Translations under genes and position numbers: made by a program
Notes under the pieces: model-generated
Told to the model about the DNA's origin: nothing
The model's input: the letters and a program-made list of their open reading frames with translations, nothing else
Databases searched by the model: none
Shown here: piece by piece, positions 34,032 through 42,256 of the stretch
Layout: each line of letters opens with the position of its first letter
Position numbering within the stretch: the stretch's first letter is position 1
Assembly: GCA_020635565.1 (NCBI GenBank)
Contig: JACJZN010000007.1
Coordinates: 558,001 to 622,000 of the forward strand
Direction of reading: 5' to 3'
Origin: Flavobacteriales bacterium
GTDB lineage: Bacteria; Bacteroidota; Bacteroidia; Flavobacteriales_D; Parvicellaceae
DNA length: 64,000 bases

Positions 34032-36641
34032 ATGAAAACAACAAAACTTCTCGGCATAGTTTCATGCTCTTTATTATCGCTCTCAGCCTATTCACAAGAT
34101 TGGCAATTGGGAGGTAATAATAATTTACCAGCATTGAACAACCCAGCGAATCAGACAATAGGTACTAATGTTAACCGTCCTTTGAGATTTGAAACCAACG
34201 GTACACAACGCGTATTAATTGATAATGGTGGAGTAGGAGTAAACACAGGAAGAGTTGTATTCGGAAATGATTTGCCCAATAATTTTACACCTCAAGCTCG
34301 TTTACATCTCCATCAGACCGGAGGAGTTGTAGCAACAAGGTTTACCAATGATAATACAGGTTTTACTGCAAATGATGGATTGGCAATTGGAATTTCTCCT
34401 ATCGGAGATGCATTTTTTATCAACAACGAACCAGACCAAAATTTTTCGTGGTACAATCAAGGAGGAGGTGCGCCTGGTACTTTATTGGGCCGTATGCGCT
34501 TGTTTGATGGTGGAGTGGGACAGAATACAGGTCGTCTTGGATTAGGTAATGACTTACCGCTCAATTTTGTCGCTGAAGATCGGTTAACGCTATTTGAACA
34601 AACCACAGATAGTATCAATGCCATTAGATTTCAAAATACAAACACAGGAGTTACAGGAGTGGATGGTTTCCAGATTGGGGTGAATAATAGTTCAATGAAT
34701 GTTTACCAAAGACAATATGAAGAAAGACCTGTAATTTGGGAACAGCCTGTCGATCGATATGGAGGGAATATGCATGAAGTAATGAGGTTACAAAATAACC
34801 AGGCAGGTTTCATGTCAAGTTCATCAACAGATGGATATCTTGGACTCAATGAACCAAATCCTATGTTTCACATTGATGTGAAAACAAGAGGCCTTCTTCA
34901 AGAGGGGGAAATGTTTATTTCATGTCGTCCAGCAGATGTTAGTAACAGTAGAATGGGAATGGCAAATGCGTCTTCAACTCCCTTTACATTTGCTCCTACT
35001 CTTTTTGGTAATCTAGATGCAGGACAATCAGGGACAGCTCTTCGAACTTTAGCTGTTATAAGTTCTCCACAAGATGTAAATACAGCAATAAATCCAGTGC
35101 AGCGATTTATTGTTGGGAAAGATTGGCATTATAATCAAAGTTCAACTGATAACCTTAATGAAGTGCAAAATAGGAATGCATTTTCTTGGCAAAATGCAAG
35201 TAATGTAAAAATGTTGATGAATGCTAATGGAAGACTTAAGCTTGAAAGTGGATTAAGTCTAGTTACTCCTCTGACAAATCGATTTGTCATTACATCAGAT
35301 GTTATTGACCCAGGTGCAGGAAATGTAAACTCAGTGGGAGGTAGTAGTGGTCTGCAGTTTACAAACCTAAGGTCAACAACTCCAGCGTTATCAAATCCTG
35401 GATCAGGGGTTTTGTCTGTTGATGCTTCTGGAAATGTAATTTATGTTGAAGGGGGAAGCAGTAATGTCGGAGACTATTGTTCTAATTCACCTGTTGCTCC
35501 AATTGCGGATGATTATTTAATAGAATTGGATGATTATTCATACAATTTTGTTTCTCAAAGTGCTGGAAGAATAAACATAGGACAGGTTTTCTGTGGTCTG
35601 AATGCCGATTCAAGGGTTTATGTCAGAAATAATAATTCTTTCCAGACAGGAATTAGAAGTGAATCCCTTCAATCAGGAGGAATTGGAGGATGGTTTGAAG
35701 GCGAAAAGTATGGGGTATATGTTTCCGCACCAACTAGCATCCCTTCTCTTCCTTCCCCTCCAAATACTGCAGCATTATACGCAAACGGAGATGTGGTAAT
35801 AACGGGAACTCCCTTTCTATTTAATGGCGCGCAACCTGTTTCTGATTCAACGTTTAAAACGAATGTTGTTTCATTGGGGAGTGGGGTAATGAACATAATT
35901 GAACAATTAAATCCTGTTTCATTTTCTTTTACTTCAAATACTTTTGACGATCGTGTTCATTTTGATCAAAATTTACAATATGGATTCATAGCACAAGAAG
36001 TAGAAACAATACTGCCTGAGTTGATTAAAGAAGGACATCTTGCTGAGAAAAGAGATAGTACAGGTAGTGTTGTAGCATCTGAAATGAATTTTAAGAGTAT
36101 GAACTATAATGCTTTAATAGCAATCCTGACTAAAGGAGTTCAAGAACATCAGGATGTAATTGAAGAACAAAATTCAATCATAGAGATTTTAGATGCTACA
36201 GTATCAATTCAGGATTCACTCATCAATGATTTGAATGAACGATTATCTAGCTTGGAAAGCTGCCTAAGCAATATCCTCCCAGAGTTATGCCAGGTAAACA
36301 GCACAGCAATTGTGCAAAATGATGAGCAAACACAAGAGGCTATTGTGAATCAATTGGAAGTTATTTTAAAGGATGAAAAGAGCATTGTTTTAGAACAAAA
36401 CGTACCAAATCCTTTTGCAGAACAAACAGTAATCAACTATTATATCCCAAGTACGGTTCAAAAAGCTCAAATTCATTTCTACAATTTAGAAGGTCAATTG
36501 ATCAACACGGTGGACGTGAATGAGTTTGGAAACGGACAATTAAAAGTGTTTGGAAGTGATCTAAGTTCTGGGGTTTACTCTTATACATTAGTTGCAGATG
36601 GCAAAATCATTGCAACCAAGAAAATGGTTAAGACGAATTAA
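34032..36641 (+). CDS. module protein B3: full-length T9SS-exported tail-fibre-like protein with S74 chaperone domain
   Basis: The 869-aa protein has a signal peptide (MKTTKLLGIVSCSLLSLSAYSQ), the B block (residues about 55-121), a second diverged copy of that block about 95 residues later (DGGVGQNTGRLGLGNDLP from residue 159), a long beta-rich stalk, an S74 endosialidase-type intramolecular chaperone (about 604-700, with Ser604 and Lys609 in SDSTFKTNV, YGFIAQEVETILPEL, MNYNALIAIL), a short coiled coil (about 705-750) and a T9SS type A sorting domain (about 785-869, EQNVPNPFAEQTVINYYIP...GVYSYTLVADGKII). S74 domains trimerise phage tail fibres, so a trimeric surface fibre is likely. The start matches paralogues B1/B2; ATG 34026 would add two residues. 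Confidence 0.8.
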   Translation: MKTTKLLGIVSCSLLSLSAYSQDWQLGGNNNLPALNNPANQTIGTNVNRPLRFETNGTQRVLIDNGGVGVNTGRVVFGNDLPNNFTPQARLHLHQTGGVVATRFTNDNTGFTANDGLAIGISPIGDAFFINNEPDQNFSWYNQGGGAPGTLLGRMRLFDGGVGQNTGRLGLGNDLPLNFVAEDRLTLFEQTTDSINAIRFQNTNTGVTGVDGFQIGVNNSSMNVYQRQYEERPVIWEQPVDRYGGNMHEVMRLQNNQAGFMSSSSTDGYLGLNEPNPMFHIDVKTRGLLQEGEMFISCRPADVSNSRMGMANASSTPFTFAPTLFGNLDAGQSGTALRTLAVISSPQDVNTAINPVQRFIVGKDWHYNQSSTDNLNEVQNRNAFSWQNASNVKMLMNANGRLKLESGLSLVTPLTNRFVITSDVIDPGAGNVNSVGGSSGLQFTNLRSTTPALSNPGSGVLSVDASGNVIYVEGGSSNVGDYCSNSPVAPIADDYLIELDDYSYNFVSQSAGRINIGQVFCGLNADSRVYVRNNNSFQTGIRSESLQSGGIGGWFEGEKYGVYVSAPTSIPSLPSPPNTAALYANGDVVITGTPFLFNGAQPVSDSTFKTNVVSLGSGVMNIIEQLNPVSFSFTSNTFDDRVHFDQNLQYGFIAQEVETILPELIKEGHLAEKRDSTGSVVASEMNFKSMNYNALIAILTKGVQEHQDVIEEQNSIIEILDATVSIQDSLINDLNERLSSLESCLSNILPELCQVNSTAIVQNDEQTQEAIVNQLEVILKDEKSIVLEQNVPNPFAEQTVINYYIPSTVQKAQIHFYNLEGQLINTVDVNEFGNGQLKVFGSDLSSGVYSYTLVADGKIIATKKMVKTN
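34194..34394 (+). repeat. 201-bp conserved B block, copy 3 (inside full-length gene)
   Basis: The identity to copies 1 and 2 stops exactly after GGAATT at 34394, where this gene continues in frame with TCTCCTATC instead of CTATAA. It is the fork point between truncated and full-length copies. Confidence 0.95.
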
Positions 36642-36657
36642 TTTAGAAATTTCTTTG

Positions 36658-36698
36658 TTATAAAAGAAGCCTGCAGTTTTATTACTGTGGGCTTTTTT
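36658..36698 (+). terminator. fibre-gene terminator; right copy of the 41-bp direct repeat
   Basis: The stem GAAGCCTGCAG / CTGTGGGCTTTTTT is the same sequence as the accC terminator 7,016 bp upstream. It lies between B3 and the convergent TM2 gene whose last codon overlaps its end, so it likely serves both. Confidence 0.85.
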
Positions 36699-37074
36699 AT
36701 TTCTCCCCATTTGATTCTGCCCACATGATGACATGCGGATCATCAGCAAATTGTTCCAGGTCTTTAGTGAACAGAATAACGCCTAGATCTGATAGTACTA
36801 AAAATCCTCCACCTCCCAATGTAAGCGTGTAGATCACCGGAACTTGAGGTGATGTACCAAGATATAACCGATGCACTCCAAAAAGTCCTAAAGTAATATC
36901 TAAAGTAGCAGCAACCAGTTTAGAGTGATCATCCGATTTTCTGTGTTTGATCTTCATTGTTCTTTTGCCTTCCAATAATTGAATTTTGGGAAACGGCTGT
37001 ATAGCCGACTTCTGACCAAATAGACTAGTGGTCAATAGGATTGTAAAGAAGATGATGATGTGTTTTTTGAACAT
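36697..37074 (-). CDS. exported TM2-domain protein
   Basis: The 125-aa protein has a signal-like N terminus (MFKKHIIIFFTILLTTSLFGQ), a basic segment, then a TM2 domain: LGLFGVHRLYLGTS followed by YTLTLGGGGFLVLSDLGVIL. TM2 proteins are small two-helix membrane proteins of unclear function. It sits directly downstream of sodA on the same strand, with the sodA terminator just before its ATG. Confidence 0.75.
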   Translation of the reverse strand: MFKKHIIIFFTILLTTSLFGQKSAIQPFPKIQLLEGKRTMKIKHRKSDDHSKLVAATLDITLGLFGVHRLYLGTSPQVPVIYTLTLGGGGFLVLSDLGVILFTKDLEQFADDPHVIMWAESNGEK

Positions 37075-37108
37075 AAAAAAACCCAGACACTCCTAATGGA
37101 GGTCTGGG
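37075..37108 (-). terminator. sodA terminator
   Basis: On the minus strand CCCAGACCTCC pairs with GGAGTGTCTGGG (one bulge) and is followed by seven T. It ends at the start codon of the TM2 gene. Confidence 0.8.
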
Positions 37109-37133
37109 CAAATTTAGTGTATTATCTTTCAGA

Positions 37134-37742
37134 TTACTTGTGAGCTTCGTAAAGTTCTGAAACTTTAGCCCAATTGATCACATTAAAGAAGTGACTGATA
37201 TAATCTGGTCTTCTGTTTTGGTAGTTCAAATAGTATGCATGTTCCCAGACATCCAATCCAAGTACAGGGAAACCTCCACATCCAATTCCGGGCATTAGTG
37301 GATTGTCTTGATTTGCAGATGAACAAACATCTACTTTTCCACCTGGGTGAACACAAAGCCATGCCCATCCAGATCCAAATCTTGTAGCAGCAGCTTTAGA
37401 GAAAGCTTCTTTGAATGCTTCGAATGATCCGAAAGCAGCATTGATTGCGTCTGCAAGAGCCCCTGTAGGTTCTCCGCCTCCATTAGGAGACATTACTTCC
37501 CAGAAAAGACGGTGATTGTAATATCCTCCACCATTATTTCTAACGGCACCGTTATTCATATCTAGACCTTTCAAAATGTCTTCGATTGATTTGCCGGCAA
37601 GGTCGGTTCCTTCTATAGCAGCATTTAAGTTGTTCGTATATCCCGCATGATGTTTTCCGTGATGGATTTCCATTGTCTTTGCATCAATATGAGGTTCTAA
37701 TGCATCAAATGCATAAGGTAAATTTGGTAATTCAAAAGCCAT
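37134..37742 (-). CDS. sodA: superoxide dismutase, Mn/Fe family
   Basis: The start is ATG 37742 (MAFELPNLPYAFDALEPH, 202 aa); an in-frame upstream start at 37850 would add 36 hydrophobic residues not found in the family. Metal ligands are His in MEIHHGKHH, His in GGGYYNHRLFW, and Asp/His in LDVWEHAYYL. NQDNPLMPG and GFPVLGLDVWEH resemble the Mn-type enzymes more than Fe-type, but cambialistic use cannot be excluded. Product is cytoplasmic. Confidence 0.95.
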   Translation of the reverse strand: MAFELPNLPYAFDALEPHIDAKTMEIHHGKHHAGYTNNLNAAIEGTDLAGKSIEDILKGLDMNNGAVRNNGGGYYNHRLFWEVMSPNGGGEPTGALADAINAAFGSFEAFKEAFSKAAATRFGSGWAWLCVHPGGKVDVCSSANQDNPLMPGIGCGGFPVLGLDVWEHAYYLNYQNRRPDYISHFFNVINWAKVSELYEAHK

Positions 37743-37859
37743 AATTATTTTGATTTTAGTTATTAAAAATATACTTGTAAAGTTAATCACTGAGATTAAA
37801 AAAGGAGGCAAAAGCGAACTTAAATTTTTTTTAAGAAAGAGATTTTGCACCTTTGAACA

Positions 37860-39266
37860 ATGCGTTTCAATTGGGAATATATTAAAAAGAAATTTTCCTG
37901 GTCTGGACTAAGTCTCCTGATCATTGCTGTTGCTTTGATTTGGTCCATGTTTAATATCAAGCTTTGGAAAGTTGGTGAGAAATGTACTAGAGCTGTGATC
38001 AATCAGGATGTCAGTAATTATTATGCCTATTTACCAGCGGCATTTATCTATAAAGATCTGTCTTTCCAATTTGCGGTAAAAGATGCGCAGAAATTTGGAG
38101 CTGACTGTATGATATGGCCCGTACCTGTTGAGGATAAGGAGGATGCTTATGTAATCAAAATGTCCATGGGCTTGTCGTATATGTACCTCCCATTCTTTTT
38201 GATGGCCCACGGTTATGCATATTACCTGTCAGATTATCCTGCTGATGGATTTTCTCGACCGTATGAGTTCTTCTTGGTGCTGTCTTCTGTTTTTTATCTT
38301 ATCCTCGGATTTTATTTTCTTCGAACAATGTTGTTGAAGTATTTTAAGGATGGAGTGGTTGCTGCTGTTTTGCTGATTACTCTCTTTGGAACAAACCTGT
38401 ATTATTACGGTTCTACTGAACCGGCAATGTCTCACGCATACTCATTTACATTGTATGTTCTATTTGCGTACTTCAGCATTTTGTGGATCGAAAAAGGATC
38501 GTGGAAATTTTCATTGGGTATTGGTTTGATCGGTGGATTGATTGTTCTGATCAGACCAGTAAATATTCTTGTTTTTGTTTTTCCGCTGTTGTTTGATGTG
38601 AAAAGTCTAGAAGATTTAAAAGAACGCTTCAAATTTGCATTTTCGAATTATATTCATCTGCTTATCATCGCCTTGAGTGGGTTTATTATTTTATTTCCGC
38701 AATTGCTATTTTGGAAGATTAACTCGGGGCATTGGGTATACTATTCCTATTCGGATGAACATTTTTTCTTCAATAATCCACATATTTTAGACGGGTTATT
38801 TAGTTACCGTAAAGGGTGGTTAGTGTACACTCCGATAATGATCTTCGCATTAATCGGAGTTTTAATTTCTTATTTTAAAAGCAGAAAATTCTTTTGGCCT
38901 TTGTTTATCTTTTTACCAATACATTTCTATGTGATTTTTAGTTGGTGGTGTTGGTGGTATGGTGGTAGTTTTGGCTCAAGACCAATGATAGAGACGTATG
39001 CTTTTTTAGCATTTCCACTAGCAGTATTCATTTCATATATTTCCAAGCATTGGGCTGGTATCGTTAGTTTTTCATTAGTTGCGATATTACTTACAGGATT
39101 GAATTTATTCCAGACGGCTCGATATCGATACGGTTCGATTCACTATCACGGTATGACGAAGGAATCTTACTGGATCAACTTTTGGGATCGTGACCCTGTG
39201 CCGGGATATTGGGAGAGCATTAAGGAACCGGATTATGATAAAGCTAAGAAAGGAATTGACACCTAG
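37860..39266 (+). CDS. multi-pass membrane protein, glycosyltransferase-like (intact paralogue of 61.2 kb gene)
   Basis: The 468-aa protein has about eleven membrane helices and no soluble domain. Motifs shared with the broken gene at 61.2 kb are YYAYLPAAFIY, YLPFFLMAHG, a VLIRPVN / VITRPTN loop, YSYSDEHFFFNNP, GWLVYTPIM and SWWCWWYGGSFGSRPM. The loop-rich layout resembles GT-C mannosyltransferase-type lipid-linked sugar transferases, but I do not see the DxD-type first-loop motif, so function is open. It is divergent from sodA and convergent with the YkgJ-like gene (4-bp overlap). Confidence 0.6.
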   Translation: MRFNWEYIKKKFSWSGLSLLIIAVALIWSMFNIKLWKVGEKCTRAVINQDVSNYYAYLPAAFIYKDLSFQFAVKDAQKFGADCMIWPVPVEDKEDAYVIKMSMGLSYMYLPFFLMAHGYAYYLSDYPADGFSRPYEFFLVLSSVFYLILGFYFLRTMLLKYFKDGVVAAVLLITLFGTNLYYYGSTEPAMSHAYSFTLYVLFAYFSILWIEKGSWKFSLGIGLIGGLIVLIRPVNILVFVFPLLFDVKSLEDLKERFKFAFSNYIHLLIIALSGFIILFPQLLFWKINSGHWVYYSYSDEHFFFNNPHILDGLFSYRKGWLVYTPIMIFALIGVLISYFKSRKFFWPLFIFLPIHFYVIFSWWCWWYGGSFGSRPMIETYAFLAFPLAVFISYISKHWAGIVSFSLVAILLTGLNLFQTARYRYGSIHYHGMTKESYWINFWDRDPVPGYWESIKEPDYDKAKKGIDT

Positions 39267-39766
39267 GAGATCTTTGCTTTAATTTCATTAAGAACGGTAG
39301 CAACAGCAGGACAGATCTCTGCGTTCTTCAAGGTAAGATTTAGAATTTTCTTTTGATTTCGCATGTCTGTATGGGGGTATTCTGCACAAGCTTTGGGTCT
39401 TACCTCATAAATGCTGCAATAATTGTCGTTCCCCAGAAATGTGCAAGGTGTAGATTGTAGTACATAATCATTTTCCTCGTCAATTCTTAGATATTGTTCA
39501 ATAAACTCTCCAGGTTTCATTCTTAGGTTCTTGGAAATGCGCTCAATATCTTTCTGGGTGAATAATGGGCCTGTAGTCTTGCAACAATTGGCACATTGTA
39601 GACAGTCAATGCAACTAAAAGCACTTTCATCCGTTTCATGAAAAAGACGATCCAAAGGACCATCCTTCATTGTTTTCAATTTTTGCGTCAGTTTTTTGTT
39701 GACTGCTCGATTTGTTTTGGCTTCTTCAATTAGTTGCTTGTATTCCTCTTTCATTTTAGAAATCAA
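39263..39766 (-). CDS. YkgJ-like cysteine-cluster (zinc/iron-chelating) protein
   Basis: The 167-aa protein has CIDCLQCANCCKTTGP (about residues 52-67), PCTFLGNDNYCSIYEVRPKAC and CAEYPH, the conserved Cys pattern of the YkgJ family, which is thought to bind Zn or an Fe-S centre. The N-terminal 45 residues are a Lys-rich helix. Start could be ATG 39766, which overlaps the TonB receptor's stop, or ATG 39754 (MKEEYKQL); it is co-directional with and just downstream of the receptor. Confidence 0.8.
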   Translation of the reverse strand: MISKMKEEYKQLIEEAKTNRAVNKKLTQKLKTMKDGPLDRLFHETDESAFSCIDCLQCANCCKTTGPLFTQKDIERISKNLRMKPGEFIEQYLRIDEENDYVLQSTPCTFLGNDNYCSIYEVRPKACAEYPHTDMRNQKKILNLTLKNAEICPAVATVLNEIKAKIS

Positions 39767-42149
39767 TACGATAATAGAAGATAGGAAGGAATCCTAATTG
39801 GTAGTTCTGTCTGATCGGGTTAGCAGAAGGATCTCCAGGAACTGGTGCGTAGGACAAACTAAGAATGTTCTTCGTGTTCAAAACATTTACAAGGTCAAGA
39901 CCGATTTCATGCGTTACCTTTTTGGCATTGGCTTTATACGTCAGTTTTACGTCCGCTCTGAAATAGTTCTTAAATTGATATTCATTGAAGTTGTTATCCA
40001 GAAATATTACTTCTCCTTGTAGATTAGAAGCAACAGTATCCACTTCACCGTATCGTTTACCACCAGCGGTAGTTACTTTCATTCCAATTCCGATTGTCTT
40101 TCTTTCTTTGATTACGAACTCTTTACCAGCCAGAAAGTTGATAGCAAAATTGCCATTGTAAGAAGTGTTTCGCTCTATTCCATCAGAACCAGTATATCTT
40201 GAATTATAAAGAGATCCAGTTAACATGGCGTGCCAATTTCCACTGAAATAACGTTGTAAAGTAATTTCAACCCCGTAGTTGTATCCTGTTCCAGTATTCT
40301 GTAGCGTGTCTGGGAACAACCTGGAGAATCCCCCTCCGGCATTCGTGAGTGCAAATGAAGAAGAGTCTGTTTCTACCGGAATAGCACTTAATGTTTGATA
40401 GTAAGTCTCGATCTTACCTCCAAGATTTTTGTTGAATTTATGCGTATAACCCAATACAGCGTGATTTGAGTAGGAAAGTCCCATTCCTGTATTATGTGGT
40501 TGAGTATTGCCCGGATTCAAATAATAATAAGTATACGCTGGTTGAGCTTGTGAATGTCTTCCCAACCCAAAGCTGAATGAACCTTTTTTAGAAGCGTCCC
40601 ATTTTAAACCAAGTCTTGGCTCTACTGGCGAAAATCCATTTCCTATTGAAAAATAAAAACTACTTAATCCAGCAGTGAGGACAAGATTATCACTGAACTT
40701 ATGTTTCCAGCTCACATAAGGTTGAAGCGAGTAATAAGTTCCGGATGAATTCCATCTGTTTCTGTAGGTTTGTAGTTCTGAATTAGTGGTTACACTATCT
40801 AAAAAATTATAGGAAGCATAATCCGCTACGTAACCGAATTTTAATACGTCTTTCTTTCCAAATTTTCTGTTGATAGAGGTTGCACTGGAGAATTTCAACG
40901 TTTTGAACTCATATGCCATGTATGGTGCAATACCATTGGGAAGAAGCTCGAAAGTACCATCTGAAGCAATCGTCCTGGAAATCGTGTCATGATGAGAATT
41001 CTGCTGATCCAGGCTTGCTGTTAAGGTTGATTTCAAATAGGTGTTTTCATTTAATGGATGTGTATAGGTAACCCCGCCCACATACATTTGAGTTCCAAAA
41101 TATTGATCCTTGGTATTTTCTCCATAAAGATCCACCTCTGAAGTGTCTTTTTGATTGCTGATCAGGATTTCAATGTTACTCTTTCCTCCTAATCCCCAGA
41201 TCGCAAGATTTCCGCCATTATTTAATGGGAAATTTAATTTAGCAGCAAAATCCTGATATCCTGGAACAGCTGATGTACCAATATTGATTCCCAAGGAACT
41301 GAATAAACTTAGTGTGGAATAGCGATACATTGCTAGAAAGGATGATTTATGGTTCTTACTCAAAGGTCCTTCGGCTAACAACTCAGTTCCTAAAAATCCA
41401 AATTGTCCTGAAAATTCAAATTTTTCATTGTTTCCAGCCCGAAGTTTTAAATCAAAAACACCGGCTGTGCTGTTTCCATATTCGGCAGGGAAGGCTCCAG
41501 TGAAGAAATCACTATTAGCCATGGATTTATTGTTGATAATACTAACTGGTCCTCCGCTTGAACCTGCAATGGAGAAGTGATTGGGATTTGGAATGGTTAT
41601 TCCTTCTACCCTGTAGATCACTCCCAATGGAGAGTTACCTCTCACTACGATATCATTTCTACTATCATCTGCTCCCTGAACACCTGCAAAGTTGGATGCC
41701 ATTCTTGCTGGATCTCCTCTACTTCCTGCATATCTGTTTGTTTCCTCCACAGAGAATTGTTGTGCGCTGACCACGGCCATTTCATTGGCAACTTCTTTAT
41801 TATCAGAGGCCACTACTTTAAATTCATCCATTTGCATGGAAGATTCCTCTATTTCAACATTCACAACAGTTTCTTTTCCGGAATTCACCTCGATAGTGAT
41901 TACCTGAACATTGTACCCGATGAATGAGAATTTTAATTGTTGTCTTCCAAAAGGAACAGCAGAAATTTTGAAGTTTCCATTTACATCAGTTGCAGCTCCT
42001 AGTACTTGGGTTGTATCACTGATTACCAGCACATTTACTCCTGGTAACGGGAATTTGGATTCTGAGTCAACAACTTTACCTTTAACAGTCTGCTGACCAA
42101 AGGATGATCCTAAGATCAAAAGTGTGAGAAGGGTTAGTAGATTCTTCAT
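39756..42149 (-). CDS. TonB-dependent outer-membrane receptor with CarboxypepD_reg domain
   Basis: After a signal peptide (about 1-18) comes a carboxypeptidase-regulatory-like domain (VKGKVVDSESKFPLPGVNV...SFIGY, about 21-80), a plug domain (NDIVVRGNSPLGVIYRVEGI, TGAFPAEYGNSTAGVFDL, about 110-230) and a beta-barrel to residue 797, ending in an aromatic FYYRIDF. Total length fits a small SusC-unlike receptor; no SusD partner is nearby. Substrate is unknown; siderophore, peptide or sugar are all possible. Confidence 0.88.
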   Translation of the reverse strand: MKNLLTLLTLLILGSSFGQQTVKGKVVDSESKFPLPGVNVLVISDTTQVLGAATDVNGNFKISAVPFGRQQLKFSFIGYNVQVITIEVNSGKETVVNVEIEESSMQMDEFKVVASDNKEVANEMAVVSAQQFSVEETNRYAGSRGDPARMASNFAGVQGADDSRNDIVVRGNSPLGVIYRVEGITIPNPNHFSIAGSSGGPVSIINNKSMANSDFFTGAFPAEYGNSTAGVFDLKLRAGNNEKFEFSGQFGFLGTELLAEGPLSKNHKSSFLAMYRYSTLSLFSSLGINIGTSAVPGYQDFAAKLNFPLNNGGNLAIWGLGGKSNIEILISNQKDTSEVDLYGENTKDQYFGTQMYVGGVTYTHPLNENTYLKSTLTASLDQQNSHHDTISRTIASDGTFELLPNGIAPYMAYEFKTLKFSSATSINRKFGKKDVLKFGYVADYASYNFLDSVTTNSELQTYRNRWNSSGTYYSLQPYVSWKHKFSDNLVLTAGLSSFYFSIGNGFSPVEPRLGLKWDASKKGSFSFGLGRHSQAQPAYTYYYLNPGNTQPHNTGMGLSYSNHAVLGYTHKFNKNLGGKIETYYQTLSAIPVETDSSSFALTNAGGGFSRLFPDTLQNTGTGYNYGVEITLQRYFSGNWHAMLTGSLYNSRYTGSDGIERNTSYNGNFAINFLAGKEFVIKERKTIGIGMKVTTAGGKRYGEVDTVASNLQGEVIFLDNNFNEYQFKNYFRADVKLTYKANAKKVTHEIGLDLVNVLNTKNILSLSYAPVPGDPSANPIRQNYQLGFLPIFYYRIDF

Positions 42150-42195
42150 AGTTGATTTGTTTGTGCCAAATTAATAATTCTTGTTAACGTGGTTA

Positions 42196-42203
42196 CAAAG
42201 CTA
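42196..42203 (-). promoter_or_regulatory. minus-strand TAGCTTTG box for the TonB receptor
   Basis: Read on the minus strand the sequence is TAGCTTTG, a full TAnnTTTG match, 46 bases before the receptor ATG. Confidence 0.45.
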
Positions 42204-42256
42204 AGGTGAGTTTTGAAGTAGTTGGTAGTCTGTTAATCAGAAATACGTACTTTATA

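Noticed and set aside
29690..36660. Integrative element or transposon carrying the modules
   Set aside because: No transposase, integrase or terminal inverted repeats were found; a 41-bp terminator is too long and too ordinary for a target-site duplication. The insertion idea is kept only as a recombination hypothesis.
37743..37850. N-terminal extension of sodA from 37850
   Set aside because: The added 36 residues include the likely promoter region and are absent from the superoxide dismutase family; MAFELPNLPYAF is the conserved start.
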